A program made the translations under genes and the position numbers. A stretch of DNA of 64,000 nucleotides from Halovivax limisalsi. GTDB lineage: Archaea > Halobacteriota > Halobacteria > Halobacteriales > Natrialbaceae. Numbering within the stretch: the first letter of the stretch is position 1; each line of letters starts with the position of its first letter. The DNA lies in contig NZ_CP095757.1 in the NCBI RefSeq assembly GCF_023093535.1, forward strand, positions 2,790,001-2,854,000, read 5' to 3'. The notes below the pieces were generated by a model. The model was not told the origin of the DNA. It did not search any database and saw only the letters and a program-made list of their open reading frames with translations. Positions 25,313 through 35,092 of this stretch are shown one piece after another.

Positions 25313-26619
25313 GCTCGATCCTCATTCTCACCCGCGAACTCCCGTACCCGCCGAACGCGGGAGACCGCATCGTGACGCACGGCTACGTTCGGGGCCTCGC
25401 AGAGCGCGGTCACGAGGTGCACGTTCTGACCTACAGGTCGGGCGAGTCGCTCGCGGACGTGGCCGAGCTTCGCGAGCACTGCGAGTCCGTTGTCCGCATT
25501 CCCGGAACATCGTCTCCGCTCCCCCCGGCGGCGAGAACGCTCGCCAAGGCGGCGCGCGGACGGTCGGACGTGATGGCCATGTTCGACTCGTCCACATTTC
25601 GCGAGGCGACGGCCCGCCGCGTCGCGGCCGTCGAACCGGACGCCGTCCTCGCCCAGCACCCCTACATCGGGCAGGTCTTTCGGGAGCGGTCGGTCCGCGA
25701 CGCCGCGCGAGACGTCGGCGCGCAGCTGGTGACGAACGCGCACGTGTTAGAGTACGCGGCCCACGAGCGCCGCCGGGAGTTCGCCGACGACCTCCGGACG
25801 CGAGCCGAACTGGCCCTGGAGGTCCCGCGCCTCCGACGCGCGGAACTGGCCGCCTACCGGGCGTCGGACCTGACCATCGTTCTGGGAGCGGAAGACGAGC
25901 GGCGCCTGCGGAGCCGCGGCGTCGGCCCGGTCTCGCGCCAGCGGGTCGGTCTCCCGGTCGACTCGTACGAGCCGGCACCCCTGCCGCCCGGACCGGCGCC
26001 CGCAGGTAACGGCGGGGTCGTCGAAGACCGGCACGACCCAGGTGCGGACGCTCGACGCAGTTCGAGCCACCGAGGGAAGTCCGCCCGAGGGTCGGATCCC
26101 GATCGCCTCCTCTTCTTCGGCTCGTACGACTGGTTCCCGAACGAGGACGCGGCGCTCGTCCTCGGCCGGCGGATCTTCCCCCGGATTCGAAACGCACGTC
26201 CCGAAGCGGAACTCGAACTCGCCGGTCGCGGCGCGAACGACCGGATCGAGTCTCTCGGCGATCGCCCCGGTATTACCTTCCGCGGCGAGGTCGCGAATCT
26301 CGAATCGGTCGTCCGCAGCGCGGACGTCGTAGTCGCACCGCTCCGCGTCGGCGGCGGCGTCCGCATCAAGGTCCTCGAGTCGATGGCCTGGCGCCTCCCG
26401 GTCGTAACGACCGAAGCCGGGTTCGAGGGCGTGGCGGCCTCGCCGGGTGAGGACCTCCTCGTCGCCGGCGACGCGGACCAGTTCGTCGACGCGACGGTCT
26501 CGCTCCTGCGGAACGCCGACGAGCGCCGTCGCGTCGCCGCGAACGCTCGCGGGACGATCGCGGAGCGATACTCGATCGACCGAGTCGCGCCCGAAGTCGA
26601 GACCGCACTGGGCGTCTAA
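25309..26619 (+). CDS. Family 4 glycosyltransferase (Stp1-like)
   Basis: 436 residues. 'YPPNAGDRIVTHGYVRGLAERGH' at the start, 'LLFFGSYDWFPNEDAALVL' in the middle and 'APLRVGGGVRIKVLESMAWR' near the end resemble the sugar transferases tied to exopolysaccharide systems, where the last motif contacts the nucleotide sugar. A Gly/Pro/Asp/Arg-rich insert (about residues 222-260) separates the domains. The ATG overlaps the previous stop (ATGA), so the two transferases form one operon under the leader-ORF promoter. Sugar and acceptor are unknown. Confidence 0.9.
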   Translation: MSSILILTRELPYPPNAGDRIVTHGYVRGLAERGHEVHVLTYRSGESLADVAELREHCESVVRIPGTSSPLPPAARTLAKAARGRSDVMAMFDSSTFREATARRVAAVEPDAVLAQHPYIGQVFRERSVRDAARDVGAQLVTNAHVLEYAAHERRREFADDLRTRAELALEVPRLRRAELAAYRASDLTIVLGAEDERRLRSRGVGPVSRQRVGLPVDSYEPAPLPPGPAPAGNGGVVEDRHDPGADARRSSSHRGKSARGSDPDRLLFFGSYDWFPNEDAALVLGRRIFPRIRNARPEAELELAGRGANDRIESLGDRPGITFRGEVANLESVVRSADVVVAPLRVGGGVRIKVLESMAWRLPVVTTEAGFEGVAASPGEDLLVAGDADQFVDATVSLLRNADERRRVAANARGTIAERYSIDRVAPEVETALGV

Positions 26620-26712
26620 CGGAGATCTGCCGTCGGGTTCAGTGCCGATCGGAACTCGGGATCCGGCACCCCGCCGCGAAACGTGATGCGGAACGCGAAC
26701 GCACGGGCGCTG

Positions 26713-27903
26713 CTATCGGCTCTCGACGCGTCCGCCCGCCACTTCCCGCCCCACCGCCGCGCGAACGCGTTCCATCAACTCGAGCGTCCAGGCGCTCTGG
26801 GAAAGCGGGACCGGCGGCTGTTCGCCCCGTTCGAGCGCTTTCGCGGCCTCGTTGATCAGGTAGTAGTGACCGTCCGGACTCGTCTCGAGGTGGACGTCGA
26901 GGTCGTCTTCGATCCGCGATTTCGCGTAGCGAACGGCCTCGTTCCCGGCACCCTCGATCGCGAACCGGAACTTCTCGAGGTGGCGCCGAATTCGTTCGTT
27001 CTGGAAGTGGTACGGCCCGGCCGCCGCGTCGTGGACGTCCACGGTCATCGTCGGAACGTCGACGTGTAACGAGGCGTCCGTGCCGTAGATCCGAACCCCG
27101 TTGTCCCGTGCGGACCCGCTGAGAACGGTGATCGAACAGAGGACGTCGCGCTCGGTCACGTACTGGATCGTCACTCCGTCGTAGGCGACGCCCGAACGTT
27201 CGCCCTCAGCTTCCGTCTCGGTCCCGTCCCCGCCGCCGGCACCGACGCCCGGCGCTTCGGCCCCGTCACCACCGTCGTACTCGCCGAAGGTGCGGGTCCG
27301 CGCATCGATGCCCTCCGGCGTTCGCGGGGCGCCGCCGAGCCCGATCGCGAGGTAGAGCGGATGCGGTAATCCCTCCTCCAGATCCCCGCCGGGCAGGTCG
27401 AGGACCCACGCGCCGCGGTACGTTTCGTCCGGCGATCCCTCGCCGGCCGCGGTCACCTCGACGGCCCGCACGTCGCCGATCTCACCGGTCGCGACGCGTC
27501 GGCGCACGTCGCGGATCACCGGATAGTAGAGCCAGTTGTGAACGACCGAAATCGGCACGCCGGCGTCGGCGGCCGTCGATCGGAGCTGCTCAAGTTCCAG
27601 GGCCGTTTCGGTGGCGGGTTTTTGCACGAGAACGGGGACGCCCGCCTCGATCGCTCGCGACGCGAGGTCCGCGTGCGTCTGCACCGGCGTCGCGACGTGC
27701 ACCCAATCGAGACGCTCGGTTTCGAAAAGGTCGTCGGCGTCCGCGTAGGCCCGGCAGCCGTACGCCGTCGCGGCTTCCCGCGCCCGTTCGTACTCGAGGT
27801 CGCAGACGGCGACCAGTTCGGTTCGCGGGTTCCGGTCGAGCGCGGGAAGGTGGTTGTTCCGCGAGACGATGCCGGTGCCGATGACGGCGGTCCCGAGCGC
27901 CAT
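26713..27903 (-). CDS. Gfo/Idh/MocA-family oxidoreductase (first copy)
   Basis: 396 residues. The Rossmann motif 'AVIGTGIVSRNNHLPAL', 'HVATPVQTH' and 'VQKPATET' (the family's E-K-P motif with Gln for Glu) mark the NAD(P)-binding half; the C-terminal β-sheet domain follows. A Gly/Glu-rich insert of about 30 residues sits near the middle (about 225-255). Enzymes of this family oxidise or reduce sugars and sugar nucleotides. The start is ATG at 27903; a further ATG five codons upstream is less likely. Position in the glycan island suggests precursor synthesis; substrate unknown. Confidence 0.88.
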   Translation of the reverse strand: MALGTAVIGTGIVSRNNHLPALDRNPRTELVAVCDLEYERAREAATAYGCRAYADADDLFETERLDWVHVATPVQTHADLASRAIEAGVPVLVQKPATETALELEQLRSTAADAGVPISVVHNWLYYPVIRDVRRRVATGEIGDVRAVEVTAAGEGSPDETYRGAWVLDLPGGDLEEGLPHPLYLAIGLGGAPRTPEGIDARTRTFGEYDGGDGAEAPGVGAGGGDGTETEAEGERSGVAYDGVTIQYVTERDVLCSITVLSGSARDNGVRIYGTDASLHVDVPTMTVDVHDAAAGPYHFQNERIRRHLEKFRFAIEGAGNEAVRYAKSRIEDDLDVHLETSPDGHYYLINEAAKALERGEQPPVPLSQSAWTLELMERVRAAVGREVAGGRVESR

Positions 27904-28263
27904 AACGGAAGCGACCACCCTCCGACCGAAATAGACCGCCCCGTCAGTGGCAGCGTCCCTCCTGGCCCTCGACGGCGAGGCGAAGCGATAGCGACGAGTT
28001 ACCGGTGAGCACGTCCCCCCTCCGAAGACACAGTCCTCAGTTCGGTCTCACCGGTTGAGAACTCGACGTGAAACCGAGGGGTGCGTCTCGCTCGGCCGAC
28101 ACCGCAAACGGCGTTCGTACTTCACCGGCGCCGAACCGGTCGTCCACTCGCGGCGGGGGGCGCCGAATCGCACCGCGCGTGGGCACTTGCCCTCGCTCAC
28201 CGCCGTTCGTCCCAGACCGGACGAGCCGCTCTCGATCGGGCGGTGACGGCCGGTAGACGGGAA
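27904..28263. other. 360-base intergenic region with no gene seen
   Basis: Lies between two minus-strand genes. No convincing coding frame: short open frames are Arg-rich and lack start signals. No inverted repeat of note. It should hold the promoter of the Gfo/Idh/MocA gene; GTCTATTTCGG on the minus strand near 27930 is a possible TATA element. Confidence 0.4.
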
Positions 28264-29466
28264 TCACGCCTCGGTACGGTCGTGCCGACGGCGAGCCCGT
28301 CGGTCGCTCCGTGCGGAACGATCGGCATCGATCTCGTCGTCACGGAGCGCCTCCCTGACGATCGAGCGCATCTCCTCGCGGAACCGTTTGCGACCGAAGC
28401 GCGCTTCCACCCGCGCCGGATCGAGGCGAACCTCGCGACGCCGATCGGGATTCGAGAGCACGTCATCGATCTGCTCGACTGCCTCCCCGGGCGTTCGATA
28501 GCAGAGTGCGTCGCGACGGTCGACGACGTCCCGCTGGCCGCCGTTATCGGGGACGAACGCGACGGCGCCGGCGGCGACCAGTTCGGCGACCGCCATCCCG
28601 AAGTGCTCGTGACGCTTCCCGTGAAGCCCGTACCGGTGCGTACAGAGTAATTCGACCAGGTCCGCGCGCGGAAGCTCCCCCTCGATGGTGACGTGGTCCC
28701 GATCGGCGGCCATCGCCTCCAGCTCGCGACGGTAGTCGGGGTCGTAGGACGGACCGACGACGTGCTGGTGTACGTCGTGGCCCCGCTCGCGAACCTCGTC
28801 GACGATGCGGATCGTCTCGTCGACGTTCTTGTACCGGGCGAGTCGCCCGACGGTGACGAACCCGTCTTCCCGTTCGTCCCAGGGCAGCGGGTCGAAGCCG
28901 CTCGTATCGACCGGCGGGTAGACCACGCGCGGGCGGACGCCGTAGACGTCCTGGACGACGTTCGCCATCCAGCGCGAATTGGTGAGGAGTCTCCCCCGGC
29001 GGATCCGCTCGGCGTCGTAGCCGCCCGCGCGGTAGCTCAGCCGATCGTACAGGTGGTCGACGAATCCGTCTTCGCCGACGCGTTTGGAGACGACGAGCCG
29101 GCCGAACCGCGGGGTGTGGACGTACTGGACGGCCGGCGGTTCGGGACTGAGTTCGTTGTCGGTGCTCACGACGAGATCGTACTCGTCGCGGTGACGGGCG
29201 ACGTGTCGGTTGAGCAGGGCGTTGCGCAGATTGTACAGGGGAACGTCGACCAGGTCCAGGGCCCGATCGACGACGGGCGCTCGTCGCACGGGAAGCGGGT
29301 CGACGTCCGTGTTGAAGTACCGATTCAGTTCTTCGAGGTCCGGCGTCGTCAGGGTGAGGAGGTGGACCTCGTGGCCGTCCTGGAGGGCCTCGAGGACGGT
29401 CATGCAAACGCCCTCCCCGCCGCCTTTCGCCGCCAGGTCGGTGTGGGCTACGGCAATACGGGCCAT
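28264..29466 (-). CDS. Family 4 glycosyltransferase, paralogue of 37343-38539
   Basis: 400 residues. 'KGGGEGVCMTVLEALQDGHEV' (N-terminal domain), 'QYVHTPRFG', 'VVYPPVDTSGF', 'VTVGRLARYKNVDETIRIVD' and 'HRYGLHGKRHEHFGMAVAELV' align block for block with the transferase at 37343. The shared 'HGKxxEHFGMAVAEL' is the donor-binding Glu motif. The start at 29466 (MARIAVAH) matches the paralogue's start. The C terminus has a basic Arg/Asp-rich tail the paralogue lacks. A T-rich CACCTTTGCC about 30 bases upstream may be an internal promoter; the sugar isomerase gene ends 59 bases upstream. Confidence 0.9.
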   Translation of the reverse strand: MARIAVAHTDLAAKGGGEGVCMTVLEALQDGHEVHLLTLTTPDLEELNRYFNTDVDPLPVRRAPVVDRALDLVDVPLYNLRNALLNRHVARHRDEYDLVVSTDNELSPEPPAVQYVHTPRFGRLVVSKRVGEDGFVDHLYDRLSYRAGGYDAERIRRGRLLTNSRWMANVVQDVYGVRPRVVYPPVDTSGFDPLPWDEREDGFVTVGRLARYKNVDETIRIVDEVRERGHDVHQHVVGPSYDPDYRRELEAMAADRDHVTIEGELPRADLVELLCTHRYGLHGKRHEHFGMAVAELVAAGAVAFVPDNGGQRDVVDRRDALCYRTPGEAVEQIDDVLSNPDRRREVRLDPARVEARFGRKRFREEMRSIVREALRDDEIDADRSARSDRRARRRHDRTEA

Positions 29467-29525
29467 CTGGTGGCGACGTCCACGGCGACGGGCAAAGGTG
29501 TGGGCCGGCGAGCGACGGCGAGGGA

Positions 29526-30314
29526 TCACGAACCGTCGCGAAGCGCGTCGAGCGCCTCGGCTCCCCGCTCGAGCGACGCCGCCGGATCGTCGGGGTCGTC
29601 GTGTTCGTAGATCAGCCACTCGGTCCCGGCGTCGCGAGCGGCCGCCGCGCAGGCGGACGGGTCGACGTCGCCCTCACCGAGTTCGACCGGACGTCCGTCG
29701 GCCGCGTCGACGTCCTTCAGGTGGACCAGCGGAACGCGTCCGTCGAGGCGCTCCAGCAGTTCGACGGGGTCGTAGCCGGCCGCGACCGCCCAGCCGACGT
29801 CGAGTTCGATCGAGAGGGCGGGACCGCTCTCGTCCGCGAACAGTTCGAACGCGCTTCGGCCCTCTTCGTCCTCGTTCGCCGCGACGCCTCCCGCCTCCTC
29901 GCCTCCGTCGAGCGCTGCGAACTCGTGGTCGTGGTTGTGGTACGCGAGGTCGAAGCCTCGCTTCTCCCATCGCCGCGCGAGCGTCTCCAGCCGTGCCGCC
30001 GTCTCGCACACCGCCGATGCGCTCTCGAAGTGCGTTTCGTCCAGGTACGGGACGACCAACCGGCGACACTCGATCGCGCCGTAGAACGAGGCGACGCCGT
30101 CGGGATCATCTTCGAGCGACTCGACGCCGACGTGGGCTCCCGCCGGAGTCAGGGTTTCCGCCTCGAGAACGGACCGCGTCCGCTCTGCCGACGTCTCCCC
30201 GAACCCCGCGAACTCCACGCCGTCGAACGCGGTCGTGCCGACTCGGGCCAGCAGCGATGGAAGCGATTCCCCGAGCGCTCGGAGCGTGTACAACTGGACC
30301 GCGGTTCGAACCAT
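29526..30314 (-). CDS. Sugar phosphate isomerase/epimerase (xylose-isomerase-like TIM barrel)
   Basis: 262 residues. 'AVQLYTLRALGES', 'FDGVEFAGF', 'LAYHNHDHEF', 'LSIELDVGWAVAAGYDPVELL' and 'PLVHLKDVD' are the strand ends of the AP-endonuclease-2/xylose-isomerase barrel, with the His and Asp/Glu residues that bind the metal. It probably interconverts keto and aldo forms or epimers of a sugar or inositol derivative. An acidic insert (about 135-150) is a halophilic feature. It lies upstream of a glycosyltransferase on the same strand. The exact substrate cannot be inferred. Confidence 0.85.
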   Translation of the reverse strand: MVRTAVQLYTLRALGESLPSLLARVGTTAFDGVEFAGFGETSAERTRSVLEAETLTPAGAHVGVESLEDDPDGVASFYGAIECRRLVVPYLDETHFESASAVCETAARLETLARRWEKRGFDLAYHNHDHEFAALDGGEEAGGVAANEDEEGRSAFELFADESGPALSIELDVGWAVAAGYDPVELLERLDGRVPLVHLKDVDAADGRPVELGEGDVDPSACAAAARDAGTEWLIYEHDDPDDPAASLERGAEALDALRDGS

Positions 30315-30514
30315 AGTGGCGGTACTCGATCGACGAAGAAAGAACGGTGGCGGTCTCTCACTCGATCTGGACGTTCATCGTCCCAGATCTCGAACGCTGC
30401 GTCCGTTTGGGGACACAGTCCGGCAACGGGACCCGCGACGATCGGACGAACGAAGCAGCCGCCCACTCACCGAATCTCGGCCCGCCGTCCGTACACGACC
30501 GGACGGTCTCACAG

Positions 30515-31534
30515 CTACTGGATATCGATGTCGGATTCTCGCTCCTCCGTCGAGAAGGGCGTGATAGCGACGGTGCGTTGGGCGATCGTTGCGATGCGCA
30601 AGACGAACGAGAAGAGCACGATAAGCGGAAGGATTCCGAGTATCAGGACCGCCGGAACGATAACGTCGAGATGACTCGCCGTGACTGGCGGTTCCGCCGT
30701 GCTCGCATAAATCAACAGGAGGAGGAGCGAGCTCCCGACCGCCGGCGCTCCGACGTAGAGCATGAGTTTGGACAACCGGGCGAGTTCGGACTGGACGTAA
30801 ATCGATTTGAAATACTGCCGGGCGATGTCGACCTGTTTCAAACACCGTACGAGGTCGTCGAGTTCCCCGGTCGCCGCGGGCGGGAGTGCGTCCGCGGACT
30901 CCGTGCGAATCCGCAACGCTTCGTTCAGCTGTCGGGAGAAATCCGTCTCCAGCGTGGCGGCGAGCGCGCTGAACACGCCGCTCTGAGAGCGCTCGACGAT
31001 CGTAGAAATGTGAGCGGTTCGGGCCGCGAGTTCGGAGACGAGATCGGCCACGTCGGCGGCGAGTTCGGAATCGTCCGCGCTCGCGACGGTGCCGTCGAAT
31101 CGGCGTGCCGTGTCTCGGGTGCCGGCGAGCAGAACCGTGAGAAAGCCCGTCGGCGTGACCGGGACCGTCGGTTCGCCGGTCGTCTCGCCGACCTGCGCCC
31201 GATACTCGATGACGGCGTCGATTTGCTCGCGTAGCTCCTTCGGCGTCTTCAATTCCCGGGACAGCACGAGTTGATTGATCGAGAGGACGATCGTGAGCAG
31301 GGCCACGTTACCCGCGATGAGTCCCTGAAAGAGGTAGAGCATCCGCGTCGTGTTAGTTACGATGACGATGTCGGAATACTGGAGGCCGACGACGAAGAGG
31401 GCAAAGACGGCCGCCAACAGGCCGGCGAGAACGAGGCGGTTCCCGGTGAGCGTAAACCACGCAGCCGGGGACGAGCGGAACTTCTGCAGTCCTCGTTCGA
31501 GCCGCGCGAGGCCATCGATTCCCGTGGGAGCCAT
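30515..31534 (-). CDS. Four-helix membrane protein, paralogue of 15095-16075
   Basis: 339 residues. Helices at about 38-58 and 68-85, a soluble, partly helical centre, and two helices near the C terminus (about 265-285 and 296-320). It shares 'LTGNRL', 'INQLVLSREL', 'ARLSKLMLYVGAPAV' and 'RIATIAQRTV' with the protein at 15095. The membrane ends are conserved and the central region has diverged. Function unknown. The 200-base stretch upstream of the sugar isomerase, between the two genes, shows no gene. A T-run (GCGTTTTTCC) about 27 bases before the start may be the promoter. Confidence 0.7.
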   Translation of the reverse strand: MAPTGIDGLARLERGLQKFRSSPAAWFTLTGNRLVLAGLLAAVFALFVVGLQYSDIVIVTNTTRMLYLFQGLIAGNVALLTIVLSINQLVLSRELKTPKELREQIDAVIEYRAQVGETTGEPTVPVTPTGFLTVLLAGTRDTARRFDGTVASADDSELAADVADLVSELAARTAHISTIVERSQSGVFSALAATLETDFSRQLNEALRIRTESADALPPAATGELDDLVRCLKQVDIARQYFKSIYVQSELARLSKLMLYVGAPAVGSSLLLLLIYASTAEPPVTASHLDVIVPAVLILGILPLIVLFSFVLRIATIAQRTVAITPFSTEERESDIDIQ

Positions 31535-31580
31535 GGTCCGTGTACGGGAGAATCGGGAAAAACGCTGGTGGGACGGACCG

Positions 31581-32945
31581 TCACTCGACGTCCGGTCCGG
31601 AGTCGCGGTCGAGGAACGGGATTTCCTCCTCCAGGATCTCGCGCTCGAAGTAGAGGAGTTCGACGAAGAACACCGCGATGGCGATGAGGATCACGGTGAC
31701 GAACGTGCCCCGCTCGGCGGTGTAGAGGTGATAGAGCATCAGGGCGAACGAGAGGGTCCCGCCGATCACCCCGACGGCCGGCCAGATCGCGGTGATTCGT
31801 TCGGACGCGCGCTGGGTAACTGCGAGCCCGCTCATCCCGCTGAAGACCACGATGAACGAGAGGGAGGCGAACGCGGTGATGGCCGAGAGGCTCCCGTACG
31901 CGGTGAACGCCGCCGTCACCGCGCCCAGGATGAGCAACGTCCTGGTCGGGACGCCGCTCGCGCTCGCGTCGCCCGCCCGGTCGGGGAGCAGGTCGTCGGT
32001 CAGCAGCCCCTTCGCGAAGTAGCCGGCCGAGAACATCGTCGCGTTGATCGCGCTCCCGGTCGAGAACAGGGCGGAGAGCGAGATGACGACGGCGGCCGCG
32101 TCCGCCAACCCGACCGGCCCCGCCATCGTCGACGCGGCGTCGACCAGCGCGGTGTGGGGATTGGTCTGGACGGCCTCCGGCGCGAGGTTGTAGGTCACCA
32201 CCGCCACGAGGACGTAGATCGAGACGGCGGCCGGGATCGAGAGGGCGATCGCCTTCGGGATCGTCTCCAGCGGGTCGACGACGCTCTCCTGGTCGTAGAA
32301 TAGCAACTGCCAGCCCTGGAACGCGACGAACGAGACGGCGGCCGCCACGATCGGACTGACCGTCGTGAATCGCGACGCCCCGACCGAGACGGGGTCGGAC
32401 GAGACGGTGAGCGCGTAGCCGACGCCGGCCAGCCCGAACGCGACGAGTACGAGGACCTTGACCGAGGTGAGGACATTCTCCGCCGACCCCGTGGCGCGCG
32501 CTCCGAGCAGGTTCAGCGCGACGAACCCCGCGACGACGAGGACGGAGACGAACGGTCGGAGCGCGAGACCGCCGATCGACTCCGGCACCGCCGGGAGGGT
32601 GACGGAGAACTCGGCGAACGCGAACGCGTACATCGCCATCGAACCGACGTACCCGAACAGCAGCGTCCACCCGATCATCCCCGCGAGCGTCGAGTTCCCG
32701 GTGAACGACTGGACGAACGTCACAGACCCACCGCCGCCGTCGCCCTCGCTCCCGACGAGTTCGTTCAATCGAACGTACGAATAGGCGGCGCAACTCGTGA
32801 CGATGCCGGCGAGGACGAACGCGAACCAGGTGGCGGCGTGGGTGATCTCGGCGACGACCCCGAGCACGGCGTAGATCCCGCCGCCGATCATGCCGCCGAG
32901 CGCGATCGAAACGGCCTCCGTGAGCCCGAAGCTCCCGTCGCTCAC
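31581..32945 (-). CDS. APC-family amino acid permease
   Basis: 454 residues with about 12 helices. 'GLTEAVSIALGGMIGGGIYAVLG' at the N terminus holds the unwound 'GGxIGGGIY' substrate-binding segment of the APC superfamily; 'VSFVAFQGWQLLFYDQESVVDP' is the matching sixth-helix region (shown in part: 'FVAFQGWQLLFYDQES'). The substrate is unknown; amino acids or polyamines are typical. The start is GTG at 32945. The C-terminal tail is short and acidic. It has no obvious link to the glycan genes around it. Confidence 0.88.
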   Translation of the reverse strand: MSDGSFGLTEAVSIALGGMIGGGIYAVLGVVAEITHAATWFAFVLAGIVTSCAAYSYVRLNELVGSEGDGGGGSVTFVQSFTGNSTLAGMIGWTLLFGYVGSMAMYAFAFAEFSVTLPAVPESIGGLALRPFVSVLVVAGFVALNLLGARATGSAENVLTSVKVLVLVAFGLAGVGYALTVSSDPVSVGASRFTTVSPIVAAAVSFVAFQGWQLLFYDQESVVDPLETIPKAIALSIPAAVSIYVLVAVVTYNLAPEAVQTNPHTALVDAASTMAGPVGLADAAAVVISLSALFSTGSAINATMFSAGYFAKGLLTDDLLPDRAGDASASGVPTRTLLILGAVTAAFTAYGSLSAITAFASLSFIVVFSGMSGLAVTQRASERITAIWPAVGVIGGTLSFALMLYHLYTAERGTFVTVILIAIAVFFVELLYFEREILEEEIPFLDRDSGPDVE

Positions 32946-33151
32946 GGCGGATTCGACGCCGCCGCGGCAGTTATAACATGCCCTCGCGACCGCAACCCGG
33001 CGATCGGACCCTGGTTCGCCGGTTCGACCCGTCAGCGCGACCCGCGCGGATACCGCTCCAGGCCAGCCCCTCCGGGCGTATTCGACGTTCCGATCCAGTT
33101 GAACGGATCGTCACCGCCGTTTTACCACGATCACCGTCGTGCACCACCACG

Positions 33152-33856
33152 ATGGCTACGGAGTCAGCGGACGACGTCGACGCGACCGACGAGGAGCACC
33201 GCGAGATCGGCCGCGGCTTGCTGACCGGCGAGATGGGACCGAGCTCGGCGGTCGCCCACCTCTATCGGGGCGAGATCCACCGAATGCGGTTCTGGCGCGA
33301 ACGCCTCGACCAGACGACCTACTGGGCGATCGTCATCATGAGCGGCGTGCTCACGTGGACGTTCGCCAGTCGGGATCGGCCCCACTACCTCCTGCTGATC
33401 GGAGCGGCGGCCCTGACCACGTTCCTCGTCATCGAGGCGCGGCGCTACCGCGGCTACGACATCTGGCGCGGTCGGGTGCGCACCCTCCAGCGCAACGTCT
33501 TCGCCTACGGGCTCGATCCGTCGCTCGGGGTCGCCGACGGCGCGTGGCGACGCGAACTCGGCGAGGACTACCGCCAGCCGACCATCAAAATCACCGCCGA
33601 GGAGGCGATCGCCCACCGACTCAGACGTGTCTACCTGGCGCTGTTTACGATCACGCTCGCGGCGTGGATCGTTCGGGTCGCCGCCTTCGCCGACGGTTCC
33701 TGGCCGGCCAGCGCGGCCGTCGGCGACGTTCCGGGAACGGTCGTGACCGGCCTGGTCGCGCTCTGGTACCTCGCCGCCGTCGTGATCGGCCTCCGCCCGC
33801 GAACCTGGCAGGCCGAGGACGAACTGCACCACCGAGCGGTGGGCGAGCACCGGTGA
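33152..33856 (+). CDS. DUF2270-type membrane protein
   Basis: 234 residues. An acidic N terminus leads to 'SAVAHLYRGEIHRMRFWRERLD' (in part: 'VAHLYRGEIHRMRFWR') followed by helices at about 57-73 and 79-97 and two more near the C terminus; 'EARRYRGYDIWRGRVRTLQRN' matches the conserved loop of the DUF2270 family of integral membrane proteins as I remember it. Function unknown. The ATG at 33152 is chosen over upstream starts because a TTTTA element lies about 30 bases before it and the upstream frame is not conserved-looking. The stretch from the divergent permease is 206 bases. Confidence 0.8.
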   Translation: MATESADDVDATDEEHREIGRGLLTGEMGPSSAVAHLYRGEIHRMRFWRERLDQTTYWAIVIMSGVLTWTFASRDRPHYLLLIGAAALTTFLVIEARRYRGYDIWRGRVRTLQRNVFAYGLDPSLGVADGAWRRELGEDYRQPTIKITAEEAIAHRLRRVYLALFTITLAAWIVRVAAFADGSWPASAAVGDVPGTVVTGLVALWYLAAVVIGLRPRTWQAEDELHHRAVGEHR

Positions 33857-33902
33857 CCGGCGGCGAGACGAAACCGACGGCCGCCGGGCGGTATAACCCG
33901 CG

Positions 33903-34946
33903 CTATTCGGTCGGCGACGGCGGGGTCGTCGACGGTTCGGCCTCGTCGATCGTCGCACGGACGTCGACCGTCCGCCCCTCGTCGGCGGCGCGATAGGCGG
34001 CCTCCGTCAGCGCCGTGATCCGGAGCCCGACGTCGCCGGGGACGGCCGGTTCGGCCTCGCCGCGGACCGCGTCGAGGAAGTTCGAAAGTTTCCGGTCGGT
34101 CAGCGTCTCGAAGTCGGCGCCGTCCGCGATTTCACCGTCGTAGGTCGGCCCGTCGCGCTCGGTGACTCGGAGGGAGGCGCCATCGAAGGCGAGCCGACCG
34201 TCGGTGCCCCAGATCGTGTACCCCTCGGCCGGTTCGCCGTCGACGCCGTCGCCGCGAACCGACACGCTCGCGGTCACCGGGCGGCCGTCTCGCTCGAGCG
34301 CCATCGCGAGCGCGGCGTCCGTGTCGACGCCCGGTTCGTCGAAGGACAGCTGCGCCGAGACGGATCGCGGCGTCGTCCCCGTCGTCCACAGGAGCGCGTC
34401 GAGCAGGTGCGAACCGGAGTCGTAGAGCTGGCCGCCGCCCGAGAGCGCGGGGTCCGTCCGCCAGGTCCCGCGCTGGACGTCGATCCAGTCCTGCGAGAGG
34501 TGAGCGGCGGCGGCGCGGACGTCGCCGATCCGACCGGAATCGACGATCCGTTTGACCTCGACGAACGCCGGGTGGAAGTGACGCTGGTAGCCGACCGCCA
34601 GCGTCCGGTCGCGACGGTCCGCGGCGGTCACCAGCTCGACCGCGTCGGCGACGTCGGTCACCATCGGCTTCTCGACGAACACGTCGAGGCCCGCCTCGAG
34701 GCACGCCATCGCCTGCTCGTGGTGGAGCGCGTGGGGCGTCGCGATCACCGCGGCGTCGGGCTCGGTGGCCTCGAGCACGGCCCCGATGTCCGCGGACGCC
34801 GGTGCATCGTACGCCCGTTCGAATCGGTCGCGCGCGTCGGCCGAGACGTCGACGCCGGCGACGACGTCGGCGTTCAGGTCCGCGAGCGATCGGAGGAGCA
34901 CCCGACCGAGGCCGCCGAGGCCGACGACAGCTACCGAAGGAGTCAT
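33903..34946 (-). CDS. Gfo/Idh/MocA-family oxidoreductase (second copy)
   Basis: 347 residues. 'VAVVGLGGLGRVLLRSLADL' (Rossmann), 'AVIATPHALHHEQAM', 'VEKPMVTD' with the full E-K-P motif, and 'GTWRTDPALSGGGQLYDSGSH' (in part: 'ALSGGGQLYDSGSHLLDAL') with the catalytic His region. It resembles sugar or inositol dehydrogenases more closely than the copy at 26713. It may act on a nucleotide sugar or on inositol; ino1 is 12 kb away on the same island. It ends 46 bases from the DUF2270 gene, convergent. Confidence 0.88.
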   Translation of the reverse strand: MTPSVAVVGLGGLGRVLLRSLADLNADVVAGVDVSADARDRFERAYDAPASADIGAVLEATEPDAAVIATPHALHHEQAMACLEAGLDVFVEKPMVTDVADAVELVTAADRRDRTLAVGYQRHFHPAFVEVKRIVDSGRIGDVRAAAAHLSQDWIDVQRGTWRTDPALSGGGQLYDSGSHLLDALLWTTGTTPRSVSAQLSFDEPGVDTDAALAMALERDGRPVTASVSVRGDGVDGEPAEGYTIWGTDGRLAFDGASLRVTERDGPTYDGEIADGADFETLTDRKLSNFLDAVRGEAEPAVPGDVGLRITALTEAAYRAADEGRTVDVRATIDEAEPSTTPPSPTE

Positions 34947-35092
34947 ACTCCATCACGGCATCACCGGCAAAAACGGGTTGGCGCCCACCTGTTCACCCAT
35001 TAAGTGGGGAACCGTTCGCCGGGAAGCGTGATAGACGAACGGAGAAGGGATCCCGCCCGGCGACCACGTTCGTGGCGTTCCGATCGCTCGCG

